The position numbers and the translations under genes are program-made. The notes below the pieces were generated by a model. That model was not told the DNA's origin. It made no database searches and worked only from the letters and a program-made list of their open reading frames with translations. From contig NZ_BATB01000008.1 in the NCBI RefSeq assembly GCF_000466965.1, forward strand, positions 30,784 to 94,783: a DNA stretch of 64,000 bases, given 5' to 3'. Position 1 is the first letter of the stretch, and each line of letters starts with the position of its first letter. Source of the DNA: Limimaricola cinnabarinus LL-001. GTDB taxonomy: Bacteria; Pseudomonadota; Alphaproteobacteria; Rhodobacterales; Rhodobacteraceae. Below, piece by piece: positions 46,711 through 57,205 of the stretch.

Positions 46711-47919
46711 CTACCGCGCTTGCGGCCCGGCCATTTCTCGGGCCAGTTCTCCGGCCAGCGCCAGCAGCCGCACCAGCGCCGCCTCGAGCTGCGAATCCTC
46801 GACCGTCAGCGCCACGCGCACATGCCCCGCCGCCGCACGGCCAAAGCTTTCGCCCGGCATCACCGCGATCCGCTCGCGCTCAAGCAGCGCCTCGGCAAAG
46901 GCTTCGCCATCGAGCCCGGTGGCCCGGATGTCGAGCAGCGCATACATGGCACCCTGCATCGGCACCGCCCGCACCACTCGCTGCGCCGCGACGAGACGCT
47001 GCGCGATGTCGCGCCGCCGCCGGAACGGTGCCGCGACCTCTGCCTCGAAGGCTGGTCCCAGCCGCAGCGCATGCAGCGCCGCGTCCTGCACGAAGCCGGG
47101 GATGCCGTAAGTCATGTGGGTAGCGAGGTCTTCGAGCGCGTCTATCGCGCCCTCAGGGCCAACGATCCAACCGATCCGGCTGCCGGTCATCGCGTGGCCC
47201 TTGGACATCGATCCCACGACAAGCGTCCGTCCCCCGAGGCCGGACAAGGCGCGGGGGCTCAGATGCTCGCCCTCCCAGACCTGCCCCTCATAGACCTCGT
47301 CCGAGATGAGCCAGAGGTCCCGGCGTTGGCACAGCGCGCCGATCTCGGCCAAAGCGTCGCGCCCATAGACCGCACCGGTCGGGTTGTTGGGCGTGTTGAT
47401 GAGCAGCGAGCGTACGCGGCCCCCATGCCCCTCAATCGCGGCCTCCAGATCGGTGGCGCGCGGCACGAAGCCATCTTCGGCACGCGCCACCACCGGCAGC
47501 GCCGCCGTCCCCGCCGCGCGCAGCGTGCCGGGGTAGGTGGCATAGAACGGGTCGACATAAAGCGCGCCGTCCCCGGCGTCGCAGGCGGCCAGATGCGCCA
47601 TGAAGAGACCGGCCTGCCCGCCGGGCACGATGAGGACGTTCTCGGGCGCGGTTGCCACACCGCTTTGCGCCTCCACCCGCCGGGCGATCTCGGCCCGGAG
47701 ACCGGCGATGCCCGGAACAGCGGCATAGCCGGTGTGACCGCCCAATGCTGCGCGGTTCATGGCGTCGAGGATGCCCGGATCGGTGCGAATGTCGTGTTCG
47801 CCGATGGTCAGTTCGGTGACGGGGATCCCGGCCTCGATCATCCGGCGGGCCTTGCGGAACAGGTCCCAGCCGTCCGAACCGCCGGCGGTGATCTGCGTGA
47901 TGCGATGTGAAACTGTCAT
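46711..47919 (-). CDS. PLP-dependent class I/II aminotransferase
   Basis: The 402-residue fold-type I enzyme has the PLP features NTPNNPTGAVY, ISDEVYEG and the Schiff-base lysine in VGSMSKGHAMTGSRIGW. Substrate is uncertain; aspartate or aromatic type enzymes share these motifs. The ATG at 47919 gives the typical start. The same frame stays open upstream and encodes a methionine-rich peptide from tandem ATGs at 48039/48036 preceded by AGGA, which may be a leader or an N-terminal extension. Confidence 0.86.
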   Translation of the reverse strand: MTVSHRITQITAGGSDGWDLFRKARRMIEAGIPVTELTIGEHDIRTDPGILDAMNRAALGGHTGYAAVPGIAGLRAEIARRVEAQSGVATAPENVLIVPGGQAGLFMAHLAACDAGDGALYVDPFYATYPGTLRAAGTAALPVVARAEDGFVPRATDLEAAIEGHGGRVRSLLINTPNNPTGAVYGRDALAEIGALCQRRDLWLISDEVYEGQVWEGEHLSPRALSGLGGRTLVVGSMSKGHAMTGSRIGWIVGPEGAIDALEDLATHMTYGIPGFVQDAALHALRLGPAFEAEVAAPFRRRRDIAQRLVAAQRVVRAVPMQGAMYALLDIRATGLDGEAFAEALLERERIAVMPGESFGRAAAGHVRVALTVEDSQLEAALVRLLALAGELAREMAGPQAR

Positions 47920-48130
47920 GTCGTCCACAAGGGCGGGCTCGCATCCCACTGTCAATCGCCCGAGACGCTGGACGTAGGACGACACGGCTGCTAGATCGCT
48001 TTCCATGACGAGCACGAGCATCATCATCGGCTGCATCATTTCCTGCTGACTTGCGTCACGCGGGCCGCTCTCACGTTTTCCCGATGGAACACAGGATCAG
48101 CCCGCCGGCGTCACCGCCTGCGAGGCCCAC

Positions 48131-49585
48131 ATGACGACGATCCGCCTGCACGACACCAAGACCCGCCGCAAGGTGGAGTTCACGCCGATCGACCCGGAGA
48201 ACATCCGGCTCTATGTCTGCGGGCCGACGGTCTATGACCGGGCGCATCTGGGCAACGCGCGGCCGGTGCTGGTGTTCGACCTGCTCTACCGGCTGCTGCG
48301 CGAAATCTTCGGCCCGGACCATGTCGCCTATGCGCGCAACTTCACCGACGTCGACGACAAGATCAACGCGCGCGCGGCCCAGACCGGTCGCCCGATCCGC
48401 GAGATCACCAATGAGACGATCCTGTGGTATCATCAGGACATGGACGCGCTCGGCGCGCTGCGGCCAGATCACGAACCACGCGCCACCGATTACATCGGCC
48501 AGATGGTCGCGATGATCGAACGCCTCGTGCTCTCGGGTCATGCCTATGCCGCCGAGGGCCACGTGATGTTCTCGGTATCGAGCCATGCCGAGTACGGCGC
48601 GCTGTCGGGCCGCGCGGTCGAGGACATGATCGCGGGCGCGCGCGTCGAGGTGGCCCCCTACAAGCGCGACCCGATGGATTTCGTGCTGTGGAAGCCGTCG
48701 CGCGACGACGAGCCCGGATGGGACGGTCCCGTTGTTGAAGGCCAGAGCGTCGGGCGCGGGCGTCCGGGCTGGCACATCGAGTGCTCGGCCATGTCCTACC
48801 AGCTCTTCGGCGAAAGCTTCGACATCCATGGCGGCGGCATCGATCTGCAGTTTCCACACCACGAGAACGAGATCGCGCAATCCGCCTGCGCCCATCCTGA
48901 AGGCGATTTCGCGCGGATCTGGATGCACAACGAGATGCTGCAGGTCGAAGGCAAGAAGATGTCCAAGTCCTTGGGCAATTTCTTCACCGTGCGCGACCTG
49001 CTCGACCGCGGTGTGCCGGGCGAAGTGATCCGTCTTGTCATGCTGGGCACGCATTACCGCAAGCCGATGGACTGGACCGAGGACAAGCGCGCCGAGGCCG
49101 AGGCGACGCTGGCCAAGTGGTACGGCATCCTGCACGCGCACGGCTTTACCGCCAGGATGGTCAAGGGCCTGAAGGCGTCTGGCGAGTGGTGCATGGACAA
49201 GGAGTTCCTCGGCGTACTTGCCAACGATCTCAACACCCCCGGCGCCATCGCCCGGATGCATGTTCTGGCGGCGGCCAAGACTCCGGCCAAGCTCGTGCCC
49301 TTTGCCGCCACGCTCGAACTGATGGGGCTGATCGAGGATTGGGACGCGCTCGCCACCCTCGCGGGGGCCGACGCGGCGCCCGCGATCGCGCCCGAGGTCG
49401 ACGCCGCCGTCACTGCGCTTCTATCGCGCAGGGCGCAGGCGCGCGCCGCCAAAGACTGGGCCGAGGCCGACCGCATCCGCGACATCCTCAGCGCCGCAGG
49501 CGTGCAGGTGACCGATATGGGCGGGCAGGCAAGCTGGCAGCCCGGCCCGGATTTCGACGAGACCAAACTCGGGGGCAGCGCATGA
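48131..49585 (+). CDS. cysS: Cysteinyl-tRNA synthetase
   Basis: The 484-residue class I enzyme charges tRNA-Cys. It has the zinc-ligand cysteine in [17 protein letters not shown] (Cys30; HLGN is the HIGH motif), further zinc ligands in HIECSAMS and HHENE, and KMSKS at about residues 278-282. First gene of a three-gene coupled unit with cimA and a phytoene-synthase-like gene. Confidence 0.97.
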   Translation: MTTIRLHDTKTRRKVEFTPIDPENIRLYVCGPTVYDRAHLGNARPVLVFDLLYRLLREIFGPDHVAYARNFTDVDDKINARAAQTGRPIREITNETILWYHQDMDALGALRPDHEPRATDYIGQMVAMIERLVLSGHAYAAEGHVMFSVSSHAEYGALSGRAVEDMIAGARVEVAPYKRDPMDFVLWKPSRDDEPGWDGPVVEGQSVGRGRPGWHIECSAMSYQLFGESFDIHGGGIDLQFPHHENEIAQSACAHPEGDFARIWMHNEMLQVEGKKMSKSLGNFFTVRDLLDRGVPGEVIRLVMLGTHYRKPMDWTEDKRAEAEATLAKWYGILHAHGFTARMVKGLKASGEWCMDKEFLGVLANDLNTPGAIARMHVLAAAKTPAKLVPFAATLELMGLIEDWDALATLAGADAAPAIAPEVDAAVTALLSRRAQARAAKDWAEADRIRDILSAAGVQVTDMGGQASWQPGPDFDETKLGGSA

Positions 49586-51210
49586 CCGACCGGCTCTATC
49601 TTTACGACACTACGCTGCGCGACGGGCAGCAGACCCAAGGCGTACAATTCTCGACCCGCGAGAAGATCCAGATCGCGCAGGCGCTTGACGGTCTCGGCAT
49701 CGACCAGATCGAAGGCGGTTGGCCTGGCGCCAACCCAACCGACAGCGAGTTCTTCGAAGTTCCGCCCGCGACCCGCGCCACGATCACCGCCTTCGGCATG
49801 ACCAAGCGGGCCGGGCGGTCGGCCGCCAATGACGAGGTGCTGGCGGCGGTACTCAACGCAAACACCTCGTCGGTCTGCATCGTCGGCAAGACGCATGATT
49901 TTCACGTCACCACGGCGCTCGGCATCACGCTCGACGAAAACCTCGCCAACATCCGCGAGACGATCGCGCATATCGTGGCGCAGGGCCGCGAAGCGCTGTT
50001 CGACGCCGAGCATTTCTTCGACGGCTGGAAGGCGAACCCGGACTACACCCTCGCCGCCATCCGCTCCGCCTATGATGCCGGCGCGCGCTGGGTCGTGCTG
50101 TGCGACACCAATGGCGGCTCCATGCCCGAGGAAATCGCGGCCATCACCCGCGACGTGATCGCCGCCGGAATCCCGGGCGATCATCTGGGCATCCATTGCC
50201 ATGACGACACCGGGCAGGCGGTGGCCTGTTCACTGGCCGCGGTCGAAGCAGGCGCGCGCCAGATCCAGGGCACGCTCAACGGACTGGGCGAGCGCTGCGG
50301 TAATGCCAACCTCACCACGCTGATCCCGACGCTGCTGCTCAAGGAGCCCTACGCCTCGACGATGCGGACCGGCGTGACGCCGGACGCGCTCAAGGGACTG
50401 CGCCGTGCCTCGCGGCTTCTCGACGACATCCTCAACCGGGTGCCGATGAAGCAGGCCCCCTATGTCGGCGCCTCGGCCTTTGCCCACAAGGCCGGGCTGC
50501 ATGCGAGCGCGATCGCCAAAGACCCCTCGACCTACGAGCACATCGAGCCGGGCGTCGTCGGCAATTCCCGCATCGTGCCGATGTCGAACCAGGCGGGGCA
50601 ATCGAACCTGCGCGAACGCCTCGCCCGCGCCGGGATCGAGGTCGAGAAGGGCGATCCCGCGCTCGCCCGAATCCTCGACCGGATCAAAGAGCAGGAATCG
50701 CGCGGCTATTCCTACGACACCGCGCAGGCGAGCTTCGAGCTGCTGGCGCTGGACGAGCTGGGGCGGCTGCCGGACTTCTTCGAGGTCAAGCGCTACCGTG
50801 TCACGGTCGAGCGCCGCCGCAACAAGCGTGGCAAGATGGTGTCGCTGTCCGAGGCGGTGGTCGTGGTCAAGATCGGCGGCGAGAAGGTGATGAGCGTGTC
50901 GGAAAGCGCCGGGCCGGACGGGTCGGATCGCGGTCCGGTCAACGCGCTCAGCCGCGCGCTGGGCAAGGATCTCGGCCCCTACCAGTCGATCATCGACGAC
51001 GTGCATCTCGTCGACTTCAAGGTGCGGATCACCGATGGGGGCACCGAGGCCGTCACCCGCGTCATCATCGACAGCGAGGACGGGCAGGGGGAGCGCTGGT
51101 CCACCGTGGGCGTCTCGGCCAACATCGTCGATGCGAGCTTCGACGCGCTGGTGGACTCCATCCGCTGGAAGCTGATCCGGGACGGCGCAGCACCGGTGGC
51201 GCGGCCATGA
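49582..51210 (+). CDS. cimA: Citramalate synthase
   Basis: The 542-residue enzyme condenses acetyl-CoA with pyruvate to (R)-citramalate, a threonine-independent entry to isoleucine. It has the HMG-CoA-lyase-like barrel with [18 protein letters not shown] and the metal motif [11 protein letters not shown] (not the 2-isopropylmalate synthase form), followed by a linker and the C-terminal LeuA dimerisation/regulatory domain (about 415-535). Length and the long linker fit the CimA branch. It overlaps cysS by ATGA. Confidence 0.93.
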   Translation: MTDRLYLYDTTLRDGQQTQGVQFSTREKIQIAQALDGLGIDQIEGGWPGANPTDSEFFEVPPATRATITAFGMTKRAGRSAANDEVLAAVLNANTSSVCIVGKTHDFHVTTALGITLDENLANIRETIAHIVAQGREALFDAEHFFDGWKANPDYTLAAIRSAYDAGARWVVLCDTNGGSMPEEIAAITRDVIAAGIPGDHLGIHCHDDTGQAVACSLAAVEAGARQIQGTLNGLGERCGNANLTTLIPTLLLKEPYASTMRTGVTPDALKGLRRASRLLDDILNRVPMKQAPYVGASAFAHKAGLHASAIAKDPSTYEHIEPGVVGNSRIVPMSNQAGQSNLRERLARAGIEVEKGDPALARILDRIKEQESRGYSYDTAQASFELLALDELGRLPDFFEVKRYRVTVERRRNKRGKMVSLSEAVVVVKIGGEKVMSVSESAGPDGSDRGPVNALSRALGKDLGPYQSIIDDVHLVDFKVRITDGGTEAVTRVIIDSEDGQGERWSTVGVSANIVDASFDALVDSIRWKLIRDGAAPVARP

Positions 51211-51977
51211 GCGTCGCCGCCTGTGCAGGTCTCGTCGAACGTGGCGATCCCGACCGGTTCCGCGCGGCCATGACCGCGCCGGTGGCCGCCCGCGAAAAGC
51301 TGTTTCCGCTCTATGCCTTCAACCTCGAAGTGGCGCGTGCGCCCTTCGTGACCAAGGAGCCGATGATCGCGGAGATGCGGTTGCAATGGTGGCGCGACGT
51401 GGTCGAGGAGATCGTCGGCGGCGCGCCCGTGCGCGCCCACGAAGTCGCAGCCCCCCTGGCGCAGGTCGTGCGCGAGGCGGCCTTGCCCGAAGCCGCGCTC
51501 GACGCCTTGGTGGCCGCGCGGCGCTGGGACATCTACTCGGACCCGTTCGAGGATCAGGCCGCCCTCGACGCGCATGTCGACGCCACGGCGGGCGGGCTGA
51601 TGTGGCTTTCGGCCAAGGCGCTCGGGGCCGGTGACGACGAGGAGGGTCCGATCCGCAGGGCGGGCTTCGGCCACGGCGTGGCGCTCTGGCTCATGGCGAT
51701 CCCCGGCTTCGAGGAGCGTGGCAAACGCCCGCTCGTCGATGGACGCCCCGAGGCGGTACGCGAGTTCGCCCGGCGCGGACTCGAAGCGCTGCATGACGCT
51801 CGAAAGACGCGACTGTCAAAGGCGGTCGTCCCGGCGCTGCGCGCCGCGTGGCAGGCCGAGGGAGTCCTGAAGCGCGCGGTGGCCGATCCGGGCCGCGTCG
51901 CGCAGGGCGCCTTGACCCCCGGCCCCGCCGCCGGTGCCGCCGCGCTGGCGCTCAGGGCCGCGACGGGGCGATGGTAA
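51207..51977 (+). CDS. Squalene/phytoene synthase family protein
   Basis: The 256-residue protein has the isoprenoid synthase-like helical fold with AREKLFPLYAFNLEVARAPF and MRLQWWRDVVEEI, but it lacks convincing paired DxxxD metal-binding motifs of true phytoene synthases. It resembles the NDUFAF6-like branch, whose role is complex I assembly rather than carotenoid synthesis; this is a family-level guess. It overlaps cimA by ATGA, and its 3' end overlaps the convergent MFS gene by 26 bases. Confidence 0.82.
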   Translation: MSVAACAGLVERGDPDRFRAAMTAPVAAREKLFPLYAFNLEVARAPFVTKEPMIAEMRLQWWRDVVEEIVGGAPVRAHEVAAPLAQVVREAALPEAALDALVAARRWDIYSDPFEDQAALDAHVDATAGGLMWLSAKALGAGDDEEGPIRRAGFGHGVALWLMAIPGFEERGKRPLVDGRPEAVREFARRGLEALHDARKTRLSKAVVPALRAAWQAEGVLKRAVADPGRVAQGALTPGPAAGAAALALRAATGRW

Positions 51978-53190
51978 CCCGGCGGCGGTTGCGGAGCCAA
52001 AGAAGCGCACCACCCGCCAACGCCAACGCGGGGAACATCGCCGAGTTGACGAAAAACCACCCTTGGGCGGGCATCCCGCCGGAGCAGTTCATCAGCCCGC
52101 CCGACGACAGCGACGCCAGCGTCACGAAGCCGAAAACCAACGTGTCGTTGAGGCCCTGCACCACGCCGCGCTCTTCGGGGCGGTGCTCGGAGGTGAGCAT
52201 CGCTGTCGCGCCGATGAAGCCGAAGTTCCAGCCAAGGCCCAGCAGGATCAGCGTGGCGTAGAAGGCGGGCGGGCTCGTGCCCGATAGGCCAGTCAGTCCG
52301 GCGGACCCAAGAAGCGCCAGCCCCGTGCCCACGATCCGCGCCGCGCCGAATCGCGCGATGAGGTGGCCAGTGAAGAACGACGGCACATACATCGCGAGCA
52401 CATGCGCCGAGACGATGTCATTGGCGTGGTCGCGCCCATGCCCCATGCCGACCACCGCGAGCGGGGTGGAGGTCATCACGAGGTTCATCAGTCCGTAGGA
52501 CACCATCGCGCAGAGAATCGCGACGAGAATGCCCGGCTCGCGCAGCAGGGCCCGCCGGGACCGGTTCGGGACCGGCGCGACCTTGGGGTCGGAAGGCGTG
52601 CCGACCGGCAGGTCGAGCCCAAGGAATAGAAACAGCCCCCCGAGGTTCAGCGCCATCACGGCGAGGTAGCTGCCCAGAAAGGGTATCGCGAAGGCGTCGA
52701 GCACCGCCTTGTTGAGCTGCGGGCCGATGATCGCCGCACCGAGACCGCCCGCCATCACCCATGAGATCGCCTTGGGGCGGAAGCTGTCGGAGGCCGAATC
52801 GGCGGCCGCGAAACGGTAGAAGCCCTGCGCCGACATGTAGATGCCGGTGACATAGGAGCCAAGCAGCAGCACCGGGAACGAGCCGAGCATCAGCCCCAGC
52901 GCCCCGAGTCCGGCACCGAGCGCCCCGGCGATGCCCCCGATCACGAACCCCGCGCGTCGTCCGCGCCGCTGCATCAGCGGCGAGATCCACGGCGCCGTTG
53001 TCATCGAGCCGAAGACGATGAGCGAGATCGGCAGAGTGGCGAGGCAGGCGTTCGGCGACAGCTCCGCCCCCACAAGTCCGCCGATCACGAAAAGGATGGG
53101 CATCTGCGCGCCGAGGATCGCCTGTGCTGCGACCAGAAACGCGGTATTGCGCTTGGCGCGGCGATCGTCGGGAATGGGTGCGCTTGTCAT
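51952..53190 (-). CDS. MFS transporter
   Basis: A 412-residue protein with about twelve membrane helices and the loop 2-3 type motif LMQRRGRRAGFVIGG. It is a secondary transporter of the major facilitator superfamily. Substrate not identifiable. It lies beside, but is separated by 30 bases from, the cobB-cobA operon running the same way, so a link to cobalamin is not excluded. Confidence 0.9.
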   Translation of the reverse strand: MTSAPIPDDRRAKRNTAFLVAAQAILGAQMPILFVIGGLVGAELSPNACLATLPISLIVFGSMTTAPWISPLMQRRGRRAGFVIGGIAGALGAGLGALGLMLGSFPVLLLGSYVTGIYMSAQGFYRFAAADSASDSFRPKAISWVMAGGLGAAIIGPQLNKAVLDAFAIPFLGSYLAVMALNLGGLFLFLGLDLPVGTPSDPKVAPVPNRSRRALLREPGILVAILCAMVSYGLMNLVMTSTPLAVVGMGHGRDHANDIVSAHVLAMYVPSFFTGHLIARFGAARIVGTGLALLGSAGLTGLSGTSPPAFYATLILLGLGWNFGFIGATAMLTSEHRPEERGVVQGLNDTLVFGFVTLASLSSGGLMNCSGGMPAQGWFFVNSAMFPALALAGGALLWLRNRRRVTIAPSRP

Positions 53191-53221
53191 GCATCACCGG
53201 TAGCGGCCACGCGCCGCTCTG

Positions 53222-54493
53222 TCACGCCCGATCGATCAGGTGCGCAAAGGATCCACAGACCCAGCCCTCTCGCAGCCCCATCGGTGACAAGGCTGTGCCT
53301 TCCGCGTCGCAGGCCTCGAACAGCGGCGCGCCGATGGCCGAGAGCGTGGTGGCATAGTGGAACTCATGCGCGGTCCAGTCGCCCCTGAACGGCCCATGCG
53401 CCGCCGTCACGCGGCGATAGCCCAAATGGAGCTTGCGGCTGGCGAAGGACGTCGAAAGCCGCAGCAATCCCGCCATTTGGTGCGCGGTGCCCTCCGCATC
53501 TGTCAGGCTGTCGCCCAGAACCATGTATCCGCCACATTCTCCATATATATCAGAATTTTGAGCCGACTTTTTAAGGCTTTGCATGAATATCTGCGCTCCG
53601 GCCAGCTTGCCTGCGTGAAGCTCGGGATAACCACCCGGAAGCAGCACCAGATCCGCCTCCGGGACGGCTTGGTCGGCCAAGGGCGAGAAGGGCCGGATCT
53701 CAGCGCCCTGTGCATGCCAATCGGCCAAAAGATGCGGGTAGGAGAAAGCGAAGGCCGCATCCTGCGCCAGCGCGATACGTTGCGCGGGCGGCGGCACGTG
53801 CGGACCGGTGCGTGGCGGCAAGGGAGCGGCGGACTGTGCCAACCCCATGAGGGCGCCGAGATCGAGATGCGCCTCGACGAGGTCGGCGGCGTGATCGATA
53901 AAGCGGTCGAGGTCGAGACGTTCGCCCGCCTGCACCAGGCCGAGGTGGCGGGAGGGATGCGAAAGGCCCGCTTCACGCGGTAGCGCCCCGAGCACCGGCA
54001 GGCCGATGCGCTCCAGCGCCCGGCGCAGCATTCCCTCGTGTCGGGGGGAACCCACGCGGTTCAACACGACCCCACCGATCCGGACCTTTGGATCGAAGCC
54101 TGCGAACCCCGCCACGAGAGGTGCCACGGATTGCGCCATGCGACCGGCATCGACCACCAGCACGACCGGAAGGCCCAGTTGCCGCGCCAGATCGGCGCTG
54201 GCCCCTCGACCATCGGGCGGCGCGCCGTCGAAGAGGCCCATCGCGCCTTCGACCACCAAGGTCTCGGCCCCGCCTGCCAAGGCCTTCAACCTTTCGGCGC
54301 CCATCGCCCAGGCATCCAGATTGAAGCAGGCCACCCCGCAGGCCGCCTCATGGAAGCGGGAGTCGATATAGTCCGGTCCGGATTTCGCGCCCCGCACCGC
54401 GATCCCGCGCCGCGAGAGCGCGCGCAGGATGCCGAGCGTGACCGTGGTCTTGCCCGAGCCGGAGGAAGGTGCGGCGATCAACAGGCTGGGCAT
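53222..54493 (-). CDS. cobB: Cobyrinate a,c-diamide synthase
   Basis: The 423-residue enzyme amidates the a and c side chains of (hydrogeno)byrinic acid in cobalamin synthesis using glutamine and ATP. N-terminal P-loop APSSGSGKTT, DxD/NRVGS motifs, and a C-terminal class I glutamine amidotransferase domain with the nucleophile cysteine in YGECGGYMVLGDSL and histidine in WTAHEFHYAT. A short AT-rich patch encodes FMQSLKKSAQNSDIYG just before the cysteine (about 53535-53595). Its ATG overlaps the cobA stop codon. Confidence 0.94.
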   Translation of the reverse strand: MPSLLIAAPSSGSGKTTVTLGILRALSRRGIAVRGAKSGPDYIDSRFHEAACGVACFNLDAWAMGAERLKALAGGAETLVVEGAMGLFDGAPPDGRGASADLARQLGLPVVLVVDAGRMAQSVAPLVAGFAGFDPKVRIGGVVLNRVGSPRHEGMLRRALERIGLPVLGALPREAGLSHPSRHLGLVQAGERLDLDRFIDHAADLVEAHLDLGALMGLAQSAAPLPPRTGPHVPPPAQRIALAQDAAFAFSYPHLLADWHAQGAEIRPFSPLADQAVPEADLVLLPGGYPELHAGKLAGAQIFMQSLKKSAQNSDIYGECGGYMVLGDSLTDAEGTAHQMAGLLRLSTSFASRKLHLGYRRVTAAHGPFRGDWTAHEFHYATTLSAIGAPLFEACDAEGTALSPMGLREGWVCGSFAHLIDRA

Positions 54494-55343
54494 CAGCCCT
54501 GCTCGGCGGGCCGTCCGCGTCCCAGGGGATCGAGATCGCGCGGGGCTTCGCCCGCGAGTTGGCCCTGCCAGTCGAGCACCTGCCGCATCAAGGCCGCGCG
54601 GCCGATGCAGATGATCGCCGGCGGCTCCAGCTTCGTATGTTCGATGTCCTCGGCCATGCGGTCGAGCCGGGTCTCCAGCACCTTCTGCGAAGGCGTGGTG
54701 GCGCCCGCGACCACCGCCACCGGTTCGTCCACCGCGCGACCCGCCGCGAGCAGGGCGTCGGCGATGGCGCTGGCATGCTTGATGCCCATGTAGATCACGA
54801 TGACCTGACTGCCGCGCGAGATCGCGGCCCAGTCGAGCGAGGAGGGCGTGGCACCGGATTGGTCGTGGCCGGTCACGAAGGTCACCGACTGGTTCACGTC
54901 GCGATGTGTGACCGGAATACCGGCGTAGGCCAGCCCGCCGATGCCGGCGCTGATGCCCGGAATGATCCGTACCCGTACGCCATGCTGCACCAGCGTCTGC
55001 GCCTCTTCGCCGCCTCGACCGAAGACGAAGGGATCGCCCCCCTTGAGCCTGAGCACCCGCCGCCCGGCCTGCGCCAGCTCGACGAGCCGCAGAGAGATGT
55101 CGCGCTGCTTGGCCGAAGGTTTGCCGCCCCGCTTCCCGGCATAGATCTTCTCGGCGTCGGCGCCCAGTCGAGGATACGCTCGTCGACCAGCGCGTCGTAG
55201 ACGATGACATCGGCCTGCCGGAGCGCGTTGAGCGCGTGCAGCGTCAGCAGGCCCGGATCGCCGGGGCCCGCACCGCAGAGCCAGACCCAGCCGGGTTCGA
55301 GGGCGGGCCAGTGATGGGCGGGGAGGGAGATCGAGTCGGTCAT
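54493..55343 (-). pseudogene. cobA: Uroporphyrinogen-III C-methyltransferase, frame broken by an apparent one-base deletion
   Basis: CobA makes precorrin-2 from uroporphyrinogen III using two SAM, the branch point to cobalamin and siroheme. The N terminus ([39 protein letters not shown]) is in one frame. From about 55155 the protein continues in another frame ([20 protein letters not shown], then [19 protein letters not shown]), because CCG-ACG-CCG should be CCG-ACN-GCC-G. The SAM-binding and VTGH, GxK motifs follow normally. The intact enzyme is 283 residues. I infer a sequence error since cobB, cbiD and cobK around it are intact. Confidence 0.9.
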
Positions 55344-55427
55344 GGGATCGTTATTGCCGCGCGCCCGGCGCGAGGGAACCCCCGGTCGCGCTTTCCACCA
55401 TCGCCCCGCGAGCCTAATGTTGCGCAT

Positions 55428-56477
55428 ATGAGCACGCCCGCCCCCCTTCGCCGCGGTTGGACCACCGGCGCCTGCGCCGCCGCCGCCACGCGCGCGGCGC
55501 TGTTGCGGCTCTGGGGTGGAGCATGGCCAGGCGAGGTGTCGATCACCCTGCCGCGTGGCGAAACGCCGGTCTTTGCCGTGGCGCATCGGGATGAGGGCGA
55601 GGGCTGGGCCGAAGCGGGTATCGTCAAGGATGCGGGCGACGACCCGGATGTCACGCATGGCGCACTGATCGTGGCGCGGGTACGCGAGGCGGCGCAGGGC
55701 GTGACGTTCCGCGCGGGCGAGGGTGTGGGTATGGTGACCAAGGCCGGACTGCCCGTCCCGCCGGGGGAGCCCGCGATCAACCCCGTGCCGCGCGCCATGA
55801 TGGAGGAGGTGGTGGCCGAGATCGCCGCCGACCTCGCGCGCGCGCCGAATGTCGAGATCACCATCTCGGTCCCTGGCGGCGCGGCGCTGGCCGAGAAGAC
55901 GTGGAACCCGCGCCTCGGGATTGCCGGGGGAATATCGATCCTCGGCACCACGGGCATCGTGCGTCCGTTCTCCTGCGCGGCCTGGATCGCGTCGATCCAC
56001 CGGGGCGTCGACGTGGCGCGCGCGACAGGGCTGGAGCACGTGGCAGGCTGCACCGGGGCGACGTCCGAGCGAGTGGTGCAAGGGCTTCATGGTCTGCCGG
56101 ATCACGCGATGCTCGACATGGGCGATTTCGCGGGCGGCATGTTGAAATACCTTGCCAAACACCCTGTTCCGCGCGTCACCATCGGTGGCGGCATTGGCAA
56201 GATCACCAAGCTCGCACAGGGTGCGGTGGACCTGCATTCGGCCCGGTCCCAAGTGGATTTCGCCGGGCTCGCCGAACTGGCGGGCGTGCCGGGGATCGCG
56301 GCGGCCAACACGGCGCTCGAGGCGGCGCGGATGGCCCCGGATCTGGGGCAGCACGTGGCCGAGGCGGCGCTGACGCAGCTCTCCTCCCGTTTCGGCACCG
56401 CGCGAGACGGCAGCGCCATCGCCTTCGACGTGGTGGTCATCGACCGGGCGGGCACGATCCTCGGGTGCGCCTCGTGA
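55428..56477 (+). CDS. cbiD: Cobalt-precorrin-5B C1-methyltransferase
   Basis: The 349-residue enzyme methylates C-1 and is typical of cobalt-early routes but is found in many alphaproteobacteria in place of CobF. It begins with the family pattern [14 protein letters not shown], followed by [15 protein letters not shown] and the glycine-rich stretch [15 protein letters not shown]. It is divergent from cobA with an 84-base gap too small for a cobalamin riboswitch, and it overlaps cobK (GTGA). Confidence 0.95.
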   Translation: MSTPAPLRRGWTTGACAAAATRAALLRLWGGAWPGEVSITLPRGETPVFAVAHRDEGEGWAEAGIVKDAGDDPDVTHGALIVARVREAAQGVTFRAGEGVGMVTKAGLPVPPGEPAINPVPRAMMEEVVAEIAADLARAPNVEITISVPGGAALAEKTWNPRLGIAGGISILGTTGIVRPFSCAAWIASIHRGVDVARATGLEHVAGCTGATSERVVQGLHGLPDHAMLDMGDFAGGMLKYLAKHPVPRVTIGGGIGKITKLAQGAVDLHSARSQVDFAGLAELAGVPGIAAANTALEAARMAPDLGQHVAEAALTQLSSRFGTARDGSAIAFDVVVIDRAGTILGCAS

Positions 56478-57205
56478 CGGTGTTGGTGCTCGCCGGAACC
56501 CGCGAGGGGCGCGAGATCGCCGCCGGGCTGGCCACGCGCGGCATGCCGGTGCTGGCCTCGCTCGCCGGGCGCACGCGTCGTCCGCTCGATCCGGGCGTCC
56601 CGGTGCGCAGTGGCGGGTTCGACGGCGAGGCGGGATTTCGTGCCGCGCTCGATGAGCATGGCATCACCGCCGTGATCGACGCCACCCATCCCTTTGCCGA
56701 GACCATTACCGGGCGCACCGCTCGGATCTGTTGCGAGATCGGCCTGCCGCATCTCATTCTGCGCCGCCCCGGCTGGACGCCCGCGCCGGGAGACGACTGG
56801 ACCCGCATCAAGGCCGAGGCCGACCTCGCGGCGCATGTGCCGCGCGGCAAGACCGTTTTTCTGGCCACTGGGCCACAGCGGCTCGAAGCTTTCAGCGGTC
56901 TCGAAGACCGCCGCGTGCTGTGCCGCAGGATCGATCCGGCGCCGGGGCCGTTCCCCCATGAGGACGGCCAATGGGTCGTCTCGCGCCCGCCTTTCAGCGC
57001 CGACGACGAAATGGCGCTCTTCGCGCTGATGGGGGTCGACGTGCTGGCGGCCAAGGATTCGGGCGGTGAGGACGGGCGCGCCAAGCTCGAAGCGGCGCGT
57101 AGGCTGGGGCTGAAGGTCGTGCTGCTCGACCGGCCGCCGCTGCCCGACGGGGCGCAGGTGGTCGAAACGGTGGAAGCGGCGCTGCAATGGGCGGAGGATC
57201 TGTGA
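56474..57205 (+). CDS. cobK: Precorrin-6A reductase
   Basis: The 243-residue NADPH-dependent enzyme reduces precorrin-6A (or its cobalt form). Its start [19 protein letters not shown] and [11 protein letters not shown] are characteristic, as is the C-terminal [20 protein letters not shown] region. The GTG start overlaps the cbiD stop; the gene itself overlaps the alkA start by four bases. Confidence 0.93.
   Translation: MTVLVLAGTREGREIAAGLATRGMPVLASLAGRTRRPLDPGVPVRSGGFDGEAGFRAALDEHGITAVIDATHPFAETITGRTARICCEIGLPHLILRRPGWTPAPGDDWTRIKAEADLAAHVPRGKTVFLATGPQRLEAFSGLEDRRVLCRRIDPAPGPFPHEDGQWVVSRPPFSADDEMALFALMGVDVLAAKDSGGEDGRAKLEAARRLGLKVVLLDRPPLPDGAQVVETVEAALQWAEDL

Noticed and set aside
47925..47980. 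TTGACA upstream of the aminotransferase start as a promoter
   Set aside because: No acceptable -10 element lies 15-19 bases downstream.
55344..55427. Cobalamin riboswitch between cobA and cbiD
   Set aside because: The gap is only 84 bases and contains no B12-box-like sequence; a cobalamin riboswitch needs about 200 bases.
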